Notes: generated from the sequence alone by a model not told the origin. Positions 12,567 to 23,020 are shown, numbered from the stretch's first letter. The stretch is 64,000 nt of DNA from Plectrocnemia conspersa (GCA_009617715.1 VTFK01000403.1:241372-305371), one strand, 5' to 3'. Program-made: numbers and translations.

Positions 12567-12734
12567 GTTCAAAGAAATAAAGACTATAGAAGTGATGAAG
12601 AATTTATTCAGAATAATTGCGATAATATAGATATTCATAATGATTTAAATTTAAAACCGAGCTTTAATGATGCTGTAAATAAAAGTAAAAAAGTATTTAA
12701 AGAACGATTTTGCTATCGAACTTATTTTAAGTAA
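12567..12734 (+). pseudogene. acidic ORF relic in S0
   Basis: An open stretch of 55 codons between two stops contains DYRSDEEFIQNNCDNIDIHND and later NKSKKVFKERF. The S2 copy (about 41.6-41.77 kb) has a TAG where S0 has CAG. S1 (about 35.19-35.28 kb) has a diverged version with DSDNSEEQFIHDDNYDNAD. Similar acidic stretches occur in the N-terminal region of piggyBac-type transposases, but no catalytic block is visible. I treat it as a dead coding relic carried by the duplicated segment. Confidence 0.35.
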
Positions 12735-12969
12735 CTGTATTTTGCTTCTGAATAGTTTTTTATTGTTTCATAAAATTATAATATAGTTTGGCCTTGATAC
12801 TTAAGGCTTAAAATTAAGTCTAAATTTCATACTAGTGACATATTAGTAGTTTTGGCATGTAGGTTCCTGCAATTGATTGCCACTCTTGTTTTGATTGGTT
12901 AAAATTGCAATTATCTATGCATATTAAAATTATAATTATGTTTTGTTTTATATATGTATTTATTTATTA

Positions 12970-13000
12970 ACGTTTGATTTTTTTATTGTTTCAGGTATGT
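12970..13000 (+). promoter_or_regulatory. juxtaposed 3' and 5' splice sites (recursive-splice-like)
   Basis: A T-rich tract ends in TTATTGTTTCAG and is followed immediately by GTATGT, so an acceptor and a donor share the AG|GT at 12991-12994. This is the layout of zero-length exons used for recursive splicing in long insect introns. It is conserved in S2 at 42021-42024. Function is inferred only. Confidence 0.3.
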
Positions 13001-13779
13001 ATTCAAAAACATTATTACTCTCTTATCGCCGTGTAAAGGTTTGGGAAATTTATTATAAACATATATTCGCAAAAACTTGCTTCATTGCAGTCCTGGTTTT
13101 GTATTAAAGTTAATGTTGTACTTTTAAATTAATATTTAAAAGATCTAAGGTGTAAAACCATTTTACCTTAATTAACGGTAACAGTATTATTTTTAACTCG
13201 TAAGCCAGTTCGTAAAAGTACTACATATATAAACATGTATAACAACCATAAGAGCTTATAGTTCTAAATTAATAGTATTACGTAAAATTACCGTTCTAGT
13301 TAAATTTCTATGATGTTACAATAATACAGTAAAACATAAATTTAACATCTAGAAAATAGCATCTCAAAATAATTTCAATGCAATGTAATCTCTATTACGA
13401 TACTGCGCAAACCGCTTTTAAACTATAACAAGTGACGGACTCAACATACAATTGAATTATATATGTGTTCTAATATCTCTATATTATCGCCCTAAGCATT
13501 AAAATACTTAGGTGGTTATATATGTATCTGAGTATTATTCATACACGTTGTATTAAACAGTAATGCAGTTCATTGTTGTCTTCGTTTCTACGCTTCTCAT
13601 TTTAATTCTGAATCAGATATTGAACGTTTTTTTACTTCTATTATTATTAAGAACGTAGTGATTTTCCTTACCAATTCCGGATGTTCTCTTGCTTGTTGTA
13701 TATATTGTATCAGATAATCGGATGTGAGAGTTGCTATTTTTCGGGATGACTTATATAATTCATTTATTTTTTGCTTATA

Positions 13780-13862
13780 TTATAATTATCACTTCTCAAA
13801 AGTAAAAAATTCACGTCAAAAGCAATAAAATCGTACCGTTGCCGTGGCGACGCTCCTTTATA
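13780..13862 (+). mobile_element. palindromic MITE family, half copy
   Basis: One arm of the hairpin MITE described at 13932-14170: ATTATCACTTCTC, AAAATTCACGTCAAAAGCAA and TAAAATCGTACCG in the same order. The centre and second arm are missing. Confidence 0.65.
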
Positions 13863-13931
13863 AAGCATTCATAATAATACTTATATTATAATAATACGAC
13901 TTACAATAAGTGAGAATTAAATTATGCATGT

Positions 13932-14170
13932 CTAAACCGATTTTTGCCCAATAGGAGAGCGCAGAAAACAATTATCACATCTCAGAAGTCAAAAATCCAC
14001 GCCAAAAGCAATAAAATCGTGCCGTGGCCGTCGCAGTGGGAACGCTCGTTACCGAGCGTTCCCACTGCGACGACCACGACACGATTTTATTGCTTTTGAC
14101 GTGAATTTTTGACTTCTGAGAAGTGATAATTGTTTTTGCGCCCTCCTATTGACCAAAACTCGATTTGAAT
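13932..14170. mobile_element. palindromic (hairpin) MITE, near-complete
   Basis: About 240 bp and nearly symmetrical. The outer repeat contains CAATAGGAGAGCGC and its complement. Inner arms carry CTCAGAAGTCAAAAATnCACG, AGCAATAAAATCGTG and GTCGCAGTGGGAACGCTCG, and the turn is a TTAC at about 14.05 kb. The same family occurs at 13.78, 18.94, 29.80 and 57.06 kb. No coding capacity. The superfamily cannot be set because the target duplication is unclear. Confidence 0.8.
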
Positions 14171-14350
14171 TCACTTTGACCAATGCTCTTATATCATAAG
14201 TTTGTAGTTTGGAAATGATAGATATCATATTTTTAAAACATAGTGTAGTATCGAAGTGCAGTCAAACTATAAAGCAATATACGAGATGCAACGTCAGTCT
14301 GTTTTTCTTCTTCCGCTTATTTTCCAGCAAAAATGTATTTGGACTTCACT
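14171..14350. repeat. MITE-flanking repeat shared with 19.03-19.19 kb
   Basis: Sequence outside the palindromic MITE (CACTTTGACCAAT, then ATATTTTTAAAACATAGTGTA, then TCTTCCGCTTATTTT) recurs in the same order after the half MITE at 18.94 kb. The MITE therefore sits inside a larger repeat or both were copied together. Confidence 0.6.
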
Positions 14351-15689
14351 TGTGAAAATATAACTTCCCTGAAAAATATATCGCATGTAAATAAATAATG
14401 ATTAGTATGTAAATGTATATATTACTACGCAAAGAAAAGTTGAAATCATATAATTTTACTAGCACCTGCCAGATAAATTATATTTTTACTAGTAAAATAT
14501 CTATCAGTGAAAACGTATTCCAAAATGATTTCACTGAAATGACATATTTTTTTTAATATTCTAAAGATAGATTCGAGACTGTTTTTTAGCTTTTCTTTGA
14601 GGGATAACCCGAGAATTTCTGGCTTGGAATTAGGGACGACATTTCAGATTTTTTACAGGGAGAGGGGGGTGCCAAACTTTGCCGAACAATGATCGTTTTT
14701 TTTTAATTAATATTTTGATGTTATTAAAATTCATAGTATTTCCTTAAATGACATGCCATTTTTTTTGTCTAATTCAATGAAGGGCAATTGCCCAGACTTG
14801 TCCTCCCCTAAATAACGTTCCTGATTTTGGACCTTATTATAAATGTGCTGCAGATTCTGTACATTTCCCACCACGATTTTTTTTAAATTGATTCGTAAGC
14901 ATTTTATTCCACGTTGAAAGAGTAAATTTAAAAATTATGTTAGATAAAAAAAATGTTGAGTTTGCACTTTGGGCTCGCGTACTTGATTAAAAATATTGCC
15001 CTGATGATATTGATGTTCAGTTGACATTTAGAGAGATGGAATTTAGGAACATGTCAATTAGATTACCATTAACAAAAGAGAAATGATTCGTGGTTCTCGC
15101 AAATACATTATTGAAAATACATCCTGAAAAATATTGCATTTGATATAAGCTCTGAATTCTATTCTAATTTTTTCAAGTGATCTTGAACGCAGGTTTTCGC
15201 ACATGAATCTAATTATTACCCCAATGAGAGCTTCGTTCAAGACCAATACAGTTTCAACACTATTGTTCATCAAACTCGTAGGACCACCTTTGCCACTTTT
15301 CGATCCTACAAAATACGTTGATCTGTGGTTTCTCAGATTTTATTTGGCCATTAGACACCGACACTAAAAAAATGAATTAGGACAAATCTTTGGAAATCAC
15401 TATAAACTTTTATTCTAATATATGATGTTTAACAGTTTTATTTTACATTCAGTCTTCAGTTGCATATTTATATTTGTTCGTTTAACTTTAGTTTTGACAT
15501 GTATAAAAAAATAAAATAAATATAGGCATAGGAAAAGCTGCTTTAAATTTAATTTATGTGAGTTATGACACTTTTTTTTTAAAAAGCCCTGCTCATGTTA
15601 GCTAAACATTGTATCGGTTGTGAAGTTATATAATATTTATTTATTGTTAGCTATCCTTTGATATTTCAACGAGTGCTATGCTACTAATA
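14351..15689. other. AT-rich DNA, unassigned
   Basis: No gene recognised. A block at about 14.59-14.86 kb has poly-T and GGGGGTGCCAAACTTTGCCG-type text faintly resembling 18.74-18.88 kb. A 71-codon minus frame at 15058-15273 sits in slightly less AT-rich sequence and could be an old transposon piece, but shows no motif. Confidence 0.4.
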
Positions 15690-16030
15690 TCGCCAATTCG
15701 TCCCGGTCGTATTTATTGGCTCATGAGTGACTCAACGGGTAATGTCCCACTTGCCGTACGGAAATAACAGTCACCGGAATGAATCCCCATCATTCTGGGA
15801 CGACTCGCGATGTGTGTCGGGATCTACGAAACGAGATCCCAAAAAAGTCAATAAAAAGAAGATCTCGCACGGAGTCCTTGGATTGTCAAAACTCAGACGG
15901 TTGCAGTTGCACGCGCGCTTTTTTTCACCAGGGACGCTCAACTCGCGGACGGAAACAATAAATCGTATGCGTGCTAATTTGCACAAAGATACGAAAGTAG
16001 ATAACATCCGCATTGCGCGGATTTGTCATA
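15690..16030. promoter_or_regulatory. CpG-rich island upstream of E1
   Basis: GC- and CpG-rich stretch about 1.5 kb before the first E block. Frames are open on both strands (136 codons +, 80 codons -), but that follows from low stop density, and neither protein has a domain. It may be a promoter or enhancer for the adjacent locus, or an eroded exon. Confidence 0.3.
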
Positions 16031-16379
16031 ACGCAAACTTAGGTTTATTGGATCATATTATTATATTGATCATATTAGCTTTCGACTATCTAATATTCAA
16101 TATAGGTTATCGAACTTCACATATGTTAAAAATTTAAGCGTTGTCTCACTTCCTAAAAAAAATAATGATTTTTTTTATAAATATTTCCGGCAAGGATTAA
16201 TTTATGAAATATCAACAAGTATTTACGAGTATAAAATATGTAATTAAGTCATCAAGTAAATAAACATTATATTTATATACGTGTCGTAGAGTATCGCAGT
16301 TGTGAAAATCAAGTCTCTCTAGTCTCTGGTTTCTTTGAGTGCGTATATCCAATTTTTTTTCACGGCTTAATCACCAAAC

Positions 16380-17120
16380 TTCTAGGTAGAAAAGTAAATC
16401 AGCATTTGCTTTTTTAAGCTTCTTTAAAAAATTGTTCAAATGTTCTATGATTAAATGATTTTTTTAAATAACTGTAGCAATCACAACTTTTATAACATGT
16501 TCAAACCTTATTTTTTTAAAGCATATCTTGATGAATTATGCAATGAAATTGTATAGCTTCCCAAATATTATTTTAATGAAGTCACCAATCCAGAAGTAGC
16601 TTCTAACATGGAAAAAGCTACGTCTGTATTAATAAATGATATTAAAATGTAAAACAAATTTTTTCAAAGACTTTAAAATGTAAGACAATTTTGAAACACT
16701 GTTTCAGAAGCCCAATTAACATATCACTGCCTTTCGTTTGATCTGTTAATGAACTTATTCCAATCAAATCTTCGCATACTTTTAACTCGTGTGTTATTCC
16801 ACGTGCAAATATGAATAACTGGGCCTTAAAAATGACATCAGTTAATCAGTAAAAATTAATAAATTTCTTCGAATCCATTTTTAATTTTTTATATCTAATG
16901 ACATTGAAGTAATTATCCGTTGCACAAAATCAGGTTTAAATGAGTATTTTCAAAAACATTTGCCACATTCCAGACAATTTTTTACTAGCTATCATAAAAC
17001 AATATTTAATACAAGTCTGTAAATTGTCGACACATTTTTACTATGAGGTGAGATATTTTAAAACTGAATCTTGTACAATTTTGACATATGCGCGGCGGGC
17101 CGCGGTCTGTGCATCCATGA
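16380..17120 (-). pseudogene. hAT transposase relic with terminus
   Basis: On the minus strand, near 16.85-16.70 kb, the frame reads DVIFKAQLFIFARGI, and a second frame gives EDLIGISSLTDQTKGSDMLIG. Together they match the central block of hAT proteins of the zaphod/GTF2IRD2-like group (DVTxxAQLxIFxRGxxxxFxxxEELLxLxxLxxxTxGxD). A frameshift divides them. Outside, at 17.09-17.12 kb, GGCGGGCCGCGGTCTGTGCA resembles the subterminal part of a hAT end. The rest is too decayed to delimit. Confidence 0.6.
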
Positions 17121-17259
17121 TCTAGTTAAACCCAAAAACTAAAATTAAAATAAAAAGTATTTTCAGCTGACAACCTAATAAATTTCTAAGACACGGTCGA
17201 AATAAAAATTAAGGTCTCAAAATGAGGACATGTTTAAGGAAAATATGACATATGGTAAC

Positions 17260-17556
17260 CGTAATATGTACGTTAAATTTAGTACGGGATAATTACGGAT
17301 AACCGATTTATTTTATACGAATTTTCGGCTCGATTGGATTCGTTGCTTACGGCCGCGGCCGCCGATTACGCTCTTCTGGCCGACCGGCAGCAACAGCCGT
17401 CGGTAAAATCAGTCAGTTACCATCCGACCACGGCGGTGGTTGGCCGTGTGCAACGCGAAGTGCACACACACTTTTCTCAATAGACGTGATCGTTCATCGA
17501 CTTTCTTCAGAGTGCGAAAACTCGGTGCTTCTCAAAGTTTTTGTGCGCCAACCGCC
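17260..17556 (+). promoter_or_regulatory. E1 promoter and 5'UTR region
   Basis: GC- and CpG-rich block conserved at E1, E2 and E3. It includes a CGGCCGCGGCCG-like core, GGCAGCAACAGCCG, AGTTAvCATCCGACC (possible TCAGT-type initiator in E1), GTGCAACGCGAAGTGCACAC and TCTCAAAG. Conservation stops near the left edge, where the sequence becomes AT-rich. The transcription start is not determined. No canonical TATA box is evident. Confidence 0.5.
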
Positions 17557-17647
17557 ATGATGGCGTCGGCGAGGACGATCTTTGCAGCTCTTGTGTTTTG
17601 GACGGCAATTGCTGCAACTTCAGGGGCGCGCGGCAGGATCTACTACG
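17557..17647 (+). CDS. signal-peptide first exon, copy E1
   Basis: A 91-nt first coding exon of 30 codons plus one base. It reads MMASARTIFAALVFW, continues TAIAATSGARGRIYY and ends G|GTAACG, so the intron is phase 1. The product start is a classic secretory signal: short basic n-region (R6), hydrophobic core (residues 8-20) and an A/T/S/G cleavage region, leaving an ARGRIYY-like mature end. Two adjacent ATGs are possible; the second has the better context (A at -3, G at +4). E1 differs from E2 and E3 only at codons 6, 7, 17 and 27, all synonymous. Exon 2 is not certain; see 37446-37582. I do not recognise the protein. It is likely secreted or membrane-anchored. Confidence 0.65.
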
Positions 17648-18480
17648 GTAACGTCTGAAAAACAACAATTTCACCCTTGCGAATCAAAACCGGCCTTATC
17701 CGTGCACTTTTTCAAATGCACATTTTTTCAAATTCAAATGGGCGAGTGCCTACATCGGCATCTTCCGCTTATAATTGAGTACCTTTTACTCTCTCGTGTA
17801 GTATCAAAGATCGCATTATCCGCGCAATTTTGAAAAAATGCGTGAAATATTTGAAATAAATTTATTCGCTCACTACACATCCGCGCTTTAAATTATATTT
17901 TAGAGAAACATTTCAAAACATTTTTCTCGCTCGTGCCGTATCAAAACTCCCCATATCCAGGTCGCGCAAATCTTTCAAATTTAACTAAGCAGCACCTCGC
18001 TTTAGCACTGCTCTTTAAATTCAATTTTACTGTTTAATTAAATATCATTTGTTTATTCATGTAGTATCATAACTCGCCTCATCCGTGCAACTTTGCAAAT
18101 GAGTATTTACAATATTCTGTAATCGAACAGATTTGTACCGCGTTCGTGTGGCATCACAACTCGCCTTATTCGTACAGTTTTTAATTTATATGCAACTTCC
18201 GGCCCGTCTGTCCTTTAAACCGAATTTTACACGATTATTTTAATACCCTTTTTTCGTACATGTCGAATCAAAGCTAACGATATCCGTGCAGTTCTTCTAA
18301 AAAATAGTAAATATGCTTTGTGAGTTTGTAATTCAAATCAACTAATTCGCTATACAGCTGCGCTTTAAATGCCACAAAATGGAACAGTATAGCAATTGTC
18401 TTTGTCATTGCTTTTGTATCAAAATTAGCTATATCCGCGCAAAGATTTTTTTTGTTTACTTATTATTATATTTTGCTAAT
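17648..18480 (+). repeat. E1 intron: degenerate tandem module array
   Basis: Seven related modules of about 85-150 bp start near 17.68, 17.79, 17.93, 18.06, 18.14, 18.26 and 18.41 kb. Each carries a form of TCGTGTnGTATCAAAACTCG followed by CCnTATCCGTGCAAnTTTnC. Spacer text such as CTCTTTAAATnnAATTTTAC also recurs. The array begins within about 40 bp of the splice donor and is preserved in order at E2 and E3. Its role is unknown. Confidence 0.75.
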
Positions 18481-18943
18481 ATAATATGTATACACTAAAA
18501 TATGAATCAAAACATACATACATATAAATATAATATAAAAATAAGCAGAACACAAAATTATGTATTTAATATTTTTTTTTTGAACTTTTAGAAAATTTGT
18601 CAAAAGTTCCAGATAAGAAATTTGCAACTAAAAGCGATGCAACACAATTGCTATAAAATACTGTAAATTTTAATTTCATTGTTTTACAATTTTGTTGAGA
18701 ATTTCTGTCAAGTTGTTATATAAAAGTAAGATTTTAGGAACATATTTTTCCATGGGGGCGGAGGTAGCAAAAGTAGGCTACTCAATGATCTTTTTTTTTT
18801 TAAATTTCGATTTCAATAATATTCGTAGTATTTCATTAATTGATATGCATTTTTCTGGCCAAATTCAAGAGGTTCTTATATAGAATCCACGCTAAAACTT
18901 TTTTATAGCAATATTACGACTTACATTAACTTTTGACGTGACG

Positions 18944-19045
18944 TTACGACTGATTTTGACGTGAATTTTTGACTTCTGAGAAGGGATAATTGTTTTTGCG
19001 CCATCCAATTGACCAAAATTCGATTTCAATACACTTTGACCAATA
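18944..19045 (-). mobile_element. palindromic MITE family, half copy
   Basis: Right arm only: TTTGACGTGAATTTTTGACT, TCTGAGAAGGGATAATTG and GCGCCATCCAATTGACCAAA, matching the right arm of the 13.93-kb element. The left arm and centre are lost. Confidence 0.7.
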
Positions 19046-19190
19046 CTCTAATATCATAATTTTGTAATTATATCGGTAAGATATTTTTAAAACATAGTGT
19101 AATATGGATATTAAGTCAAACTATGGAGCAATATGTGAGATGCGGCTTCTGTCTGAACTTATTCTTCCGCTTATTTTTCCCTTAGAGTAG
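19046..19190. repeat. MITE-flanking repeat, second copy
   Basis: Diverged copy of 14171-14350, including TATTTTTAAAACATAGTGTA and TTCTTCCGCTTATTTT in the same order. Confidence 0.6.
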
Positions 19191-19342
19191 AGTTGGCTTA
19201 GTTTGTATTTAGAACTAAAATTATAATTAGTGTTAGGACTTTTATTAGGTCAAGTTGGGTTTGGTTAATATGTATAGGTTAGGTTTGGAATTGAAACGTT
19301 TCGCAACTGTCAAATTGAGTTTCATAGACATTTTAAAGCAGC

Positions 19343-19407
19343 ATTTTTATTAGCGAAAATATAATTTAACTGATGTGTAGTTTAATTATATTTTCGCTAA
19401 TAAAAAT
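19343..19407. repeat. 24-bp perfect inverted repeat
   Basis: Arms at 19343-19366 (beginning ATTTTTATTAGCGAAAAT) and 19384-19407 are exact complements with a 17-nt loop. GCAGC before and GCTG after suggest a slightly longer imperfect stem. This could be a tiny MITE or a hairpin-forming sequence. Confidence 0.6.
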
Positions 19408-19699
19408 ATATATCTGCTGGTGAATTACTACTATTCATAATGAAGTATTACCGAAAACTCATTTGGATCTTCACACTTTTGTTGTGTCATATGCAGATGA
19501 TATAGTTACAAATCTTCGCATTTCACTGCAGATTTTTTTAACTGTTGCAGAATCGATTGCAAGTCGTTAAAACGTCAAAGCTTATTTTGACATATTATGA
19601 GATACAATGGGACAAGATCGTCTTAGTAATTCTTTAAATCTTTGTTACTCGTTTTGTTTCGAGATAATTAAATACATTCAAAGCTCTTTTTTACATCAT

Positions 19700-21240
19700 G
19701 AAGTGTCTAAAACTAGCTTAATACATGTACCTATTCAAGTGAATAGCAATAAGCTTTGAAATTAAACAGAGTAACGCCTCACTAAACTTTAAATGAAATT
19801 TTACACTAAAACTGAGTAGAATTTTCTCACTTGTGTAGTAGCAGAACTGCTAATGAAGTCATGCCCGATTTTGCAATCAAACTGATTTGCATCACATTAG
19901 TGTAGTATTAAAACTCTATATTCTAGCAATAATTTAAATTGATTCGCTACTCTTTAACGGTCTGCTCTATAAATAGCAATATACACGAAAAATTGTACAT
20001 TTTTTGCCTTTTTGTGTCGAATCTAAATCTATCTTCTGAAAAATAGTAATGCGTTGTACTAAGTATGAAATTTAATAAAACAGCCACTTTAACATACTAT
20101 TCGAGAAGTCTCTGTCTCTACTTAAGTTTCAAAATTTTTTTATAGAAAGGAAAGGACATTTATTCACTTGTGTAAGAGCAAAACTAGTACTAGCCGCAGC
20201 TTGAAATTTTTATTACTTGTTTTAGTTTTAACTAAAAAACTTCTCGACAAGGTTTTAACTTTGTCGAGAAGCTTAAAAATGAAATACAATTTTTATATGG
20301 CACTGTATGGTTCCATTCAATCGTTCAGATCTCGAAAATGACTCAATTTCTAATAAATACTTTCACTGATTGCCACCGACAGCGAAAAATTAAGCAGACA
20401 ATAGTTATTCGTAAACCGAATACGGACCCTACGTTTGCTTCTATACATTTTGAACGCACATTGATATTTTTAGCAATAGTTATGAAGAGCTGGAAAAAGT
20501 TTCTTATCTATTTTAGCTGTGCATCATAACTTTTTTTCTTAAATGTTTAATTGTATAAGTATCGATTGTATAATGACATTCGGAAAACTTGATCATGATG
20601 ATCAGATTTCTAATAAAATATAAAATCATAATATTTACGAGCAATTTTCGAACTAAACTGACTCAAGGACGGCACTGTCATTTTATATTTATTTCAGCAA
20701 AATTCGTATTATCCGTGTCTTTTTTTTAAAAAAAAAAAAAGTATCATTGGAAAACGGCTTAAACTATTTTTAACTCGTTTTGTTTAAACCTAGCTCCATT
20801 TAAAAAATGAAATCGATGTTTTACTATCAAAACTAGCTCTATACTTATATTTTGTTATGTGGCAAACATATTTTAAATTAAATATACCATGACCTTGAAT
20901 AGTAATATTAAATAACTTTTCGCTCACTATTGTGGAAACCTTTTAAATGAGTCTTAAAAATTTATAAAAAAAATATCCTGCTCTTTAAACTGAGATTCAG
21001 TACGATAAATGTGTCACGAGTATATTACATCGTCATGCAGACTAGTTTTAAATGGTAGTTTATGGATATATTTTATACATCAGAATTTACTCTATTTTAG
21101 TCTACTTGCTAAATATAATATCATCAATATAGATTAGTAGTGATTCTTAATTTTAATACAGTATTAAAATCTAGGGTTTGAAATATATTTTAGTATCGCT
21201 ACCTTTTTAAATGTTAGACGACTTACAATTTAACAGTTGC
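19700..21240 (+). repeat. decayed continuation of the module array
   Basis: Diverged versions of the E1 intron module recur: GTGTCTAAAACTAGCTTAAT at 19.70 kb, ACTTGTGTAGTAGCAGAACT near 19.83 kb, TAGTGTAGTATTAAAACTCT near 19.90 kb, TTGTGTCGAATCTAAATCTA near 20.01 kb, TGTAAGAGCAAAACTAG near 20.17 kb and TACTATCAAAACTAGCTCTA near 20.82 kb. This looks like an older, more eroded part of the same array. No gene is seen within it. Confidence 0.5.
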
Positions 21241-21544
21241 TGAATTATGAGCCAGTTTTAAATGCGTATTTGTTTAATATTTAAACTAATTATAAAATAA
21301 TAATTTTATAATATTTGACGAAATATAACATAGCATTGATAATATTTTTAAGTGATAGTGATTGAAACAGAACGTTTGTAGTAATTTATTTATTTTACGA
21401 AGGGCTTTCTGTTCTTTATTTTTATTTTACTATATGCCGGTAGCGTTGTTTTTAGAACCTTCAAAATTATTTGTCATTAACCTAATGTTTTTTTTTAACT
21501 TTGTTCCGAGACGATTGGACTCTGATGTATAAATAGATGTTTTG

Positions 21545-21690
21545 TAGATATTTTGAAAAGGCGTTTGATAAAGTCAATCACGATTTACTTGGGAATAAAA
21601 AATATCTAAATTCGCGTCTTTTAAAGCTGTTCCCAAATTACATAACTGATAGATTTGAATTAATTTCTATAAATAGAGCTTATTTTGAAT
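21545..21690 (+). pseudogene. LINE reverse transcriptase fragment
   Basis: The frame reads RYFEKAFDKVNHDLLGNKKY followed by LNSRLLKLFPNYITDRF and ELISIN. This matches the RT palm block (DFSKAFDxVNHxxLLxKL...LLxWxxxYLxxRxxxV) of Jockey-like LINEs. About 45 codons are readable, then AT-rich decay. It is a dead relic. Confidence 0.8.
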
Positions 21691-21889
21691 AATACAATTT
21701 TAGTTAGAGAAATATCGTTTTATATTTCACTAAAAAAATCGGTCACTTTGTATGAAACAACCTAACATTTTTATGATAATTTGTATTTTATTACTGAAAT
21801 ATTGTTTTATATATATTATTGACTAAAAATTGTTTTAGTAAATTAATTAAATTAACAATAAGCAGTGTGCGATTTTTTTGAGCGACTTA

Positions 21890-22070
21890 CAAAAATCCAT
21901 AAAATTCGCGGTTCAGAGCGGCGAATGCTTGTCGTTCGGTTAAATTTAACTGTCTCGGCTAAATCGCCGCGATAAACGCGAGCGCTTAACGAAACGCGAC
22001 GGAACTTTGCAGGCTACTTTTGAGCTCGCCACTCTTTCTTCCGTCTTTCTGTAGCGAACGAAAAATTTCA
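21890..22070. promoter_or_regulatory. CpG-rich island
   Basis: Dense CG content (GCGGTTCAGAGCGGCG, AATCGCCGCGATAAACGCG, GAAACGCGACGGAAC) within AT-rich DNA between E1 and E2. No open frame fits. It is a candidate regulatory element. Confidence 0.3.
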
Positions 22071-22790
22071 ATATAATTAAATACTCCACCTATACAATTC
22101 ATTGTATAATGCGAGTAGTGAAAATAACTTTTAAATTACGCTTTCTCTGTTAAAATATATTTTATCAGCTGTTTACGAAGCGCATCCAGATTGATTAATC
22201 TTTCAATGTCAATTACAGGAAGATTACAAATTGACTTTATTAATTCAAAGGTTATCGTCAAAACGCTATTACTGACTATAGTATATATGTATTCAAAATA
22301 ATGTGCGTATTTGTAATTCAATATATTTTTTCATTATTAATGTATAGATAGTTTTAAATTAAATGATACAATGTAACAAAATGTGTTTGTCTAGTCAACA
22401 AGTTGAACGATTTTCGTAATTATTTTCTATTTATTGGTTTTTCATATTTTCGTAACTATTCGAGATTTTTTTCGATGACTTATTGCTGCTATAAAACTAG
22501 AATATGGATCGATAATAAGAGCTCTCAGTACGATTAAATATTTGATATTTTTGGAAACGATACATATTAAATTTATATAATGTGAGTGAAGAAATATTGA
22601 TATTTTCTATCGGAATATTTAACTGAGTTATTTAAGGAGCACTTTGTTAACTTACCAAAGCGATAATTATGTGCTTTAATAAGTTTATAAGATGCATCGC
22701 GCATTCCAATTGATTTATTCTATCATAAAAATAATAAGATGCGTTTCATAGTTATCATTAATTATTAAACAGTTAGATTGTGAAAATATA

Positions 22791-22863
22791 CCGGTGTGGG
22801 CAAAGCCCAGCATGTGGTTGTTCAGATCTGTTCAGACCACATGCTGGGCTTTGCCCACACCGG
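22791..22863. repeat. perfect 28-bp hairpin
   Basis: Arms 22791-22818 (CCGGTGTGGGCAAAGCCCAG...) and 22836-22863 are exact complements with a 17-nt loop containing CAGATCTG. The arms are GC-rich, unlike their surroundings. A pre-miRNA would normally carry mismatches, so a transposon-terminal or retroelement structure is more likely. Confidence 0.85.
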
Positions 22864-22879
22864 ATGTTCATATTCTCAA

Positions 22880-22930
22880 TTTTCCCCTGAGGATGGCCGG
22901 GCGAATCTGGCCGAAACGTAGGGACCATGA
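22880..22930 (+). ncRNA. hammerhead-ribozyme-like motif
   Basis: CTGAGGA at 22887-22893 matches the CUGANGA core. Next comes a GGCC...GGCC stem (895-898/909-912), then GAAA at 913-916, then C-GTA, with GTA as a possible NUH cleavage site after 22920. CCC (884-886) and GGG (921-923) form a short stem I. Stem III would be the self-complementary ACGT, as in dimeric hammerheads of Penelope-like retroelements. One extra T (894) beside stem II departs from the consensus, so activity is doubtful. It may instead be an ordinary LINE/Penelope 3' tail. Confidence 0.3.
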
Positions 22931-23017
22931 TTCCACACGGAATCAAAAAAAAATACGCGGAGTAATCCGACTCCTAGAAATATTAACCAAATATTTCTCC
23001 GCGAAAACGCATTCAAC

Positions 23018-23020
<3 letters not shown>

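Larger units (their letters stand above)
9780..13445. repeat. duplicated segment S0
   Basis: From about 10.63 kb to 13.445 kb this is almost identical to S2 (39.75-42.465 kb), with long runs of perfect match near 11.94-12.12 kb. Parts also match the more diverged S1 (31.49-35.32 kb); 9.78-9.91 kb pairs with 34.25-34.38 kb. Inside S0 a unit at about 10.13-10.56 kb recurs at 11.09-11.58 kb, so it is itself a tandem repeat of about 970 bp. It carries the 36-nt hairpin, an acidic ORF relic and an AG|GT splice-like site. It contains no intact gene. Confidence 0.85.

Noticed and set aside
15727..16137. 136-codon + frame with an 80-codon frame on the other strand
   Set aside because: Both frames are open because a CpG-rich stretch has few stops; neither has a recognisable motif, and the + frame runs on into AT-rich text. 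Kept only as a possible regulatory island.
17582..17833. 83-codon + frame (MQLLCFG...) starting inside E1 and repeated at E2 and E3
   Set aside because: It reads through the splice donor into the module array in another frame. Similarity between copies is nucleotide-level from the duplication.
17648..18480. CRISPR-like regularly spaced repeats
   Set aside because: The modules are long, degenerate, irregularly spaced and in eukaryotic intron context; there are no identical short repeats with unique spacers.
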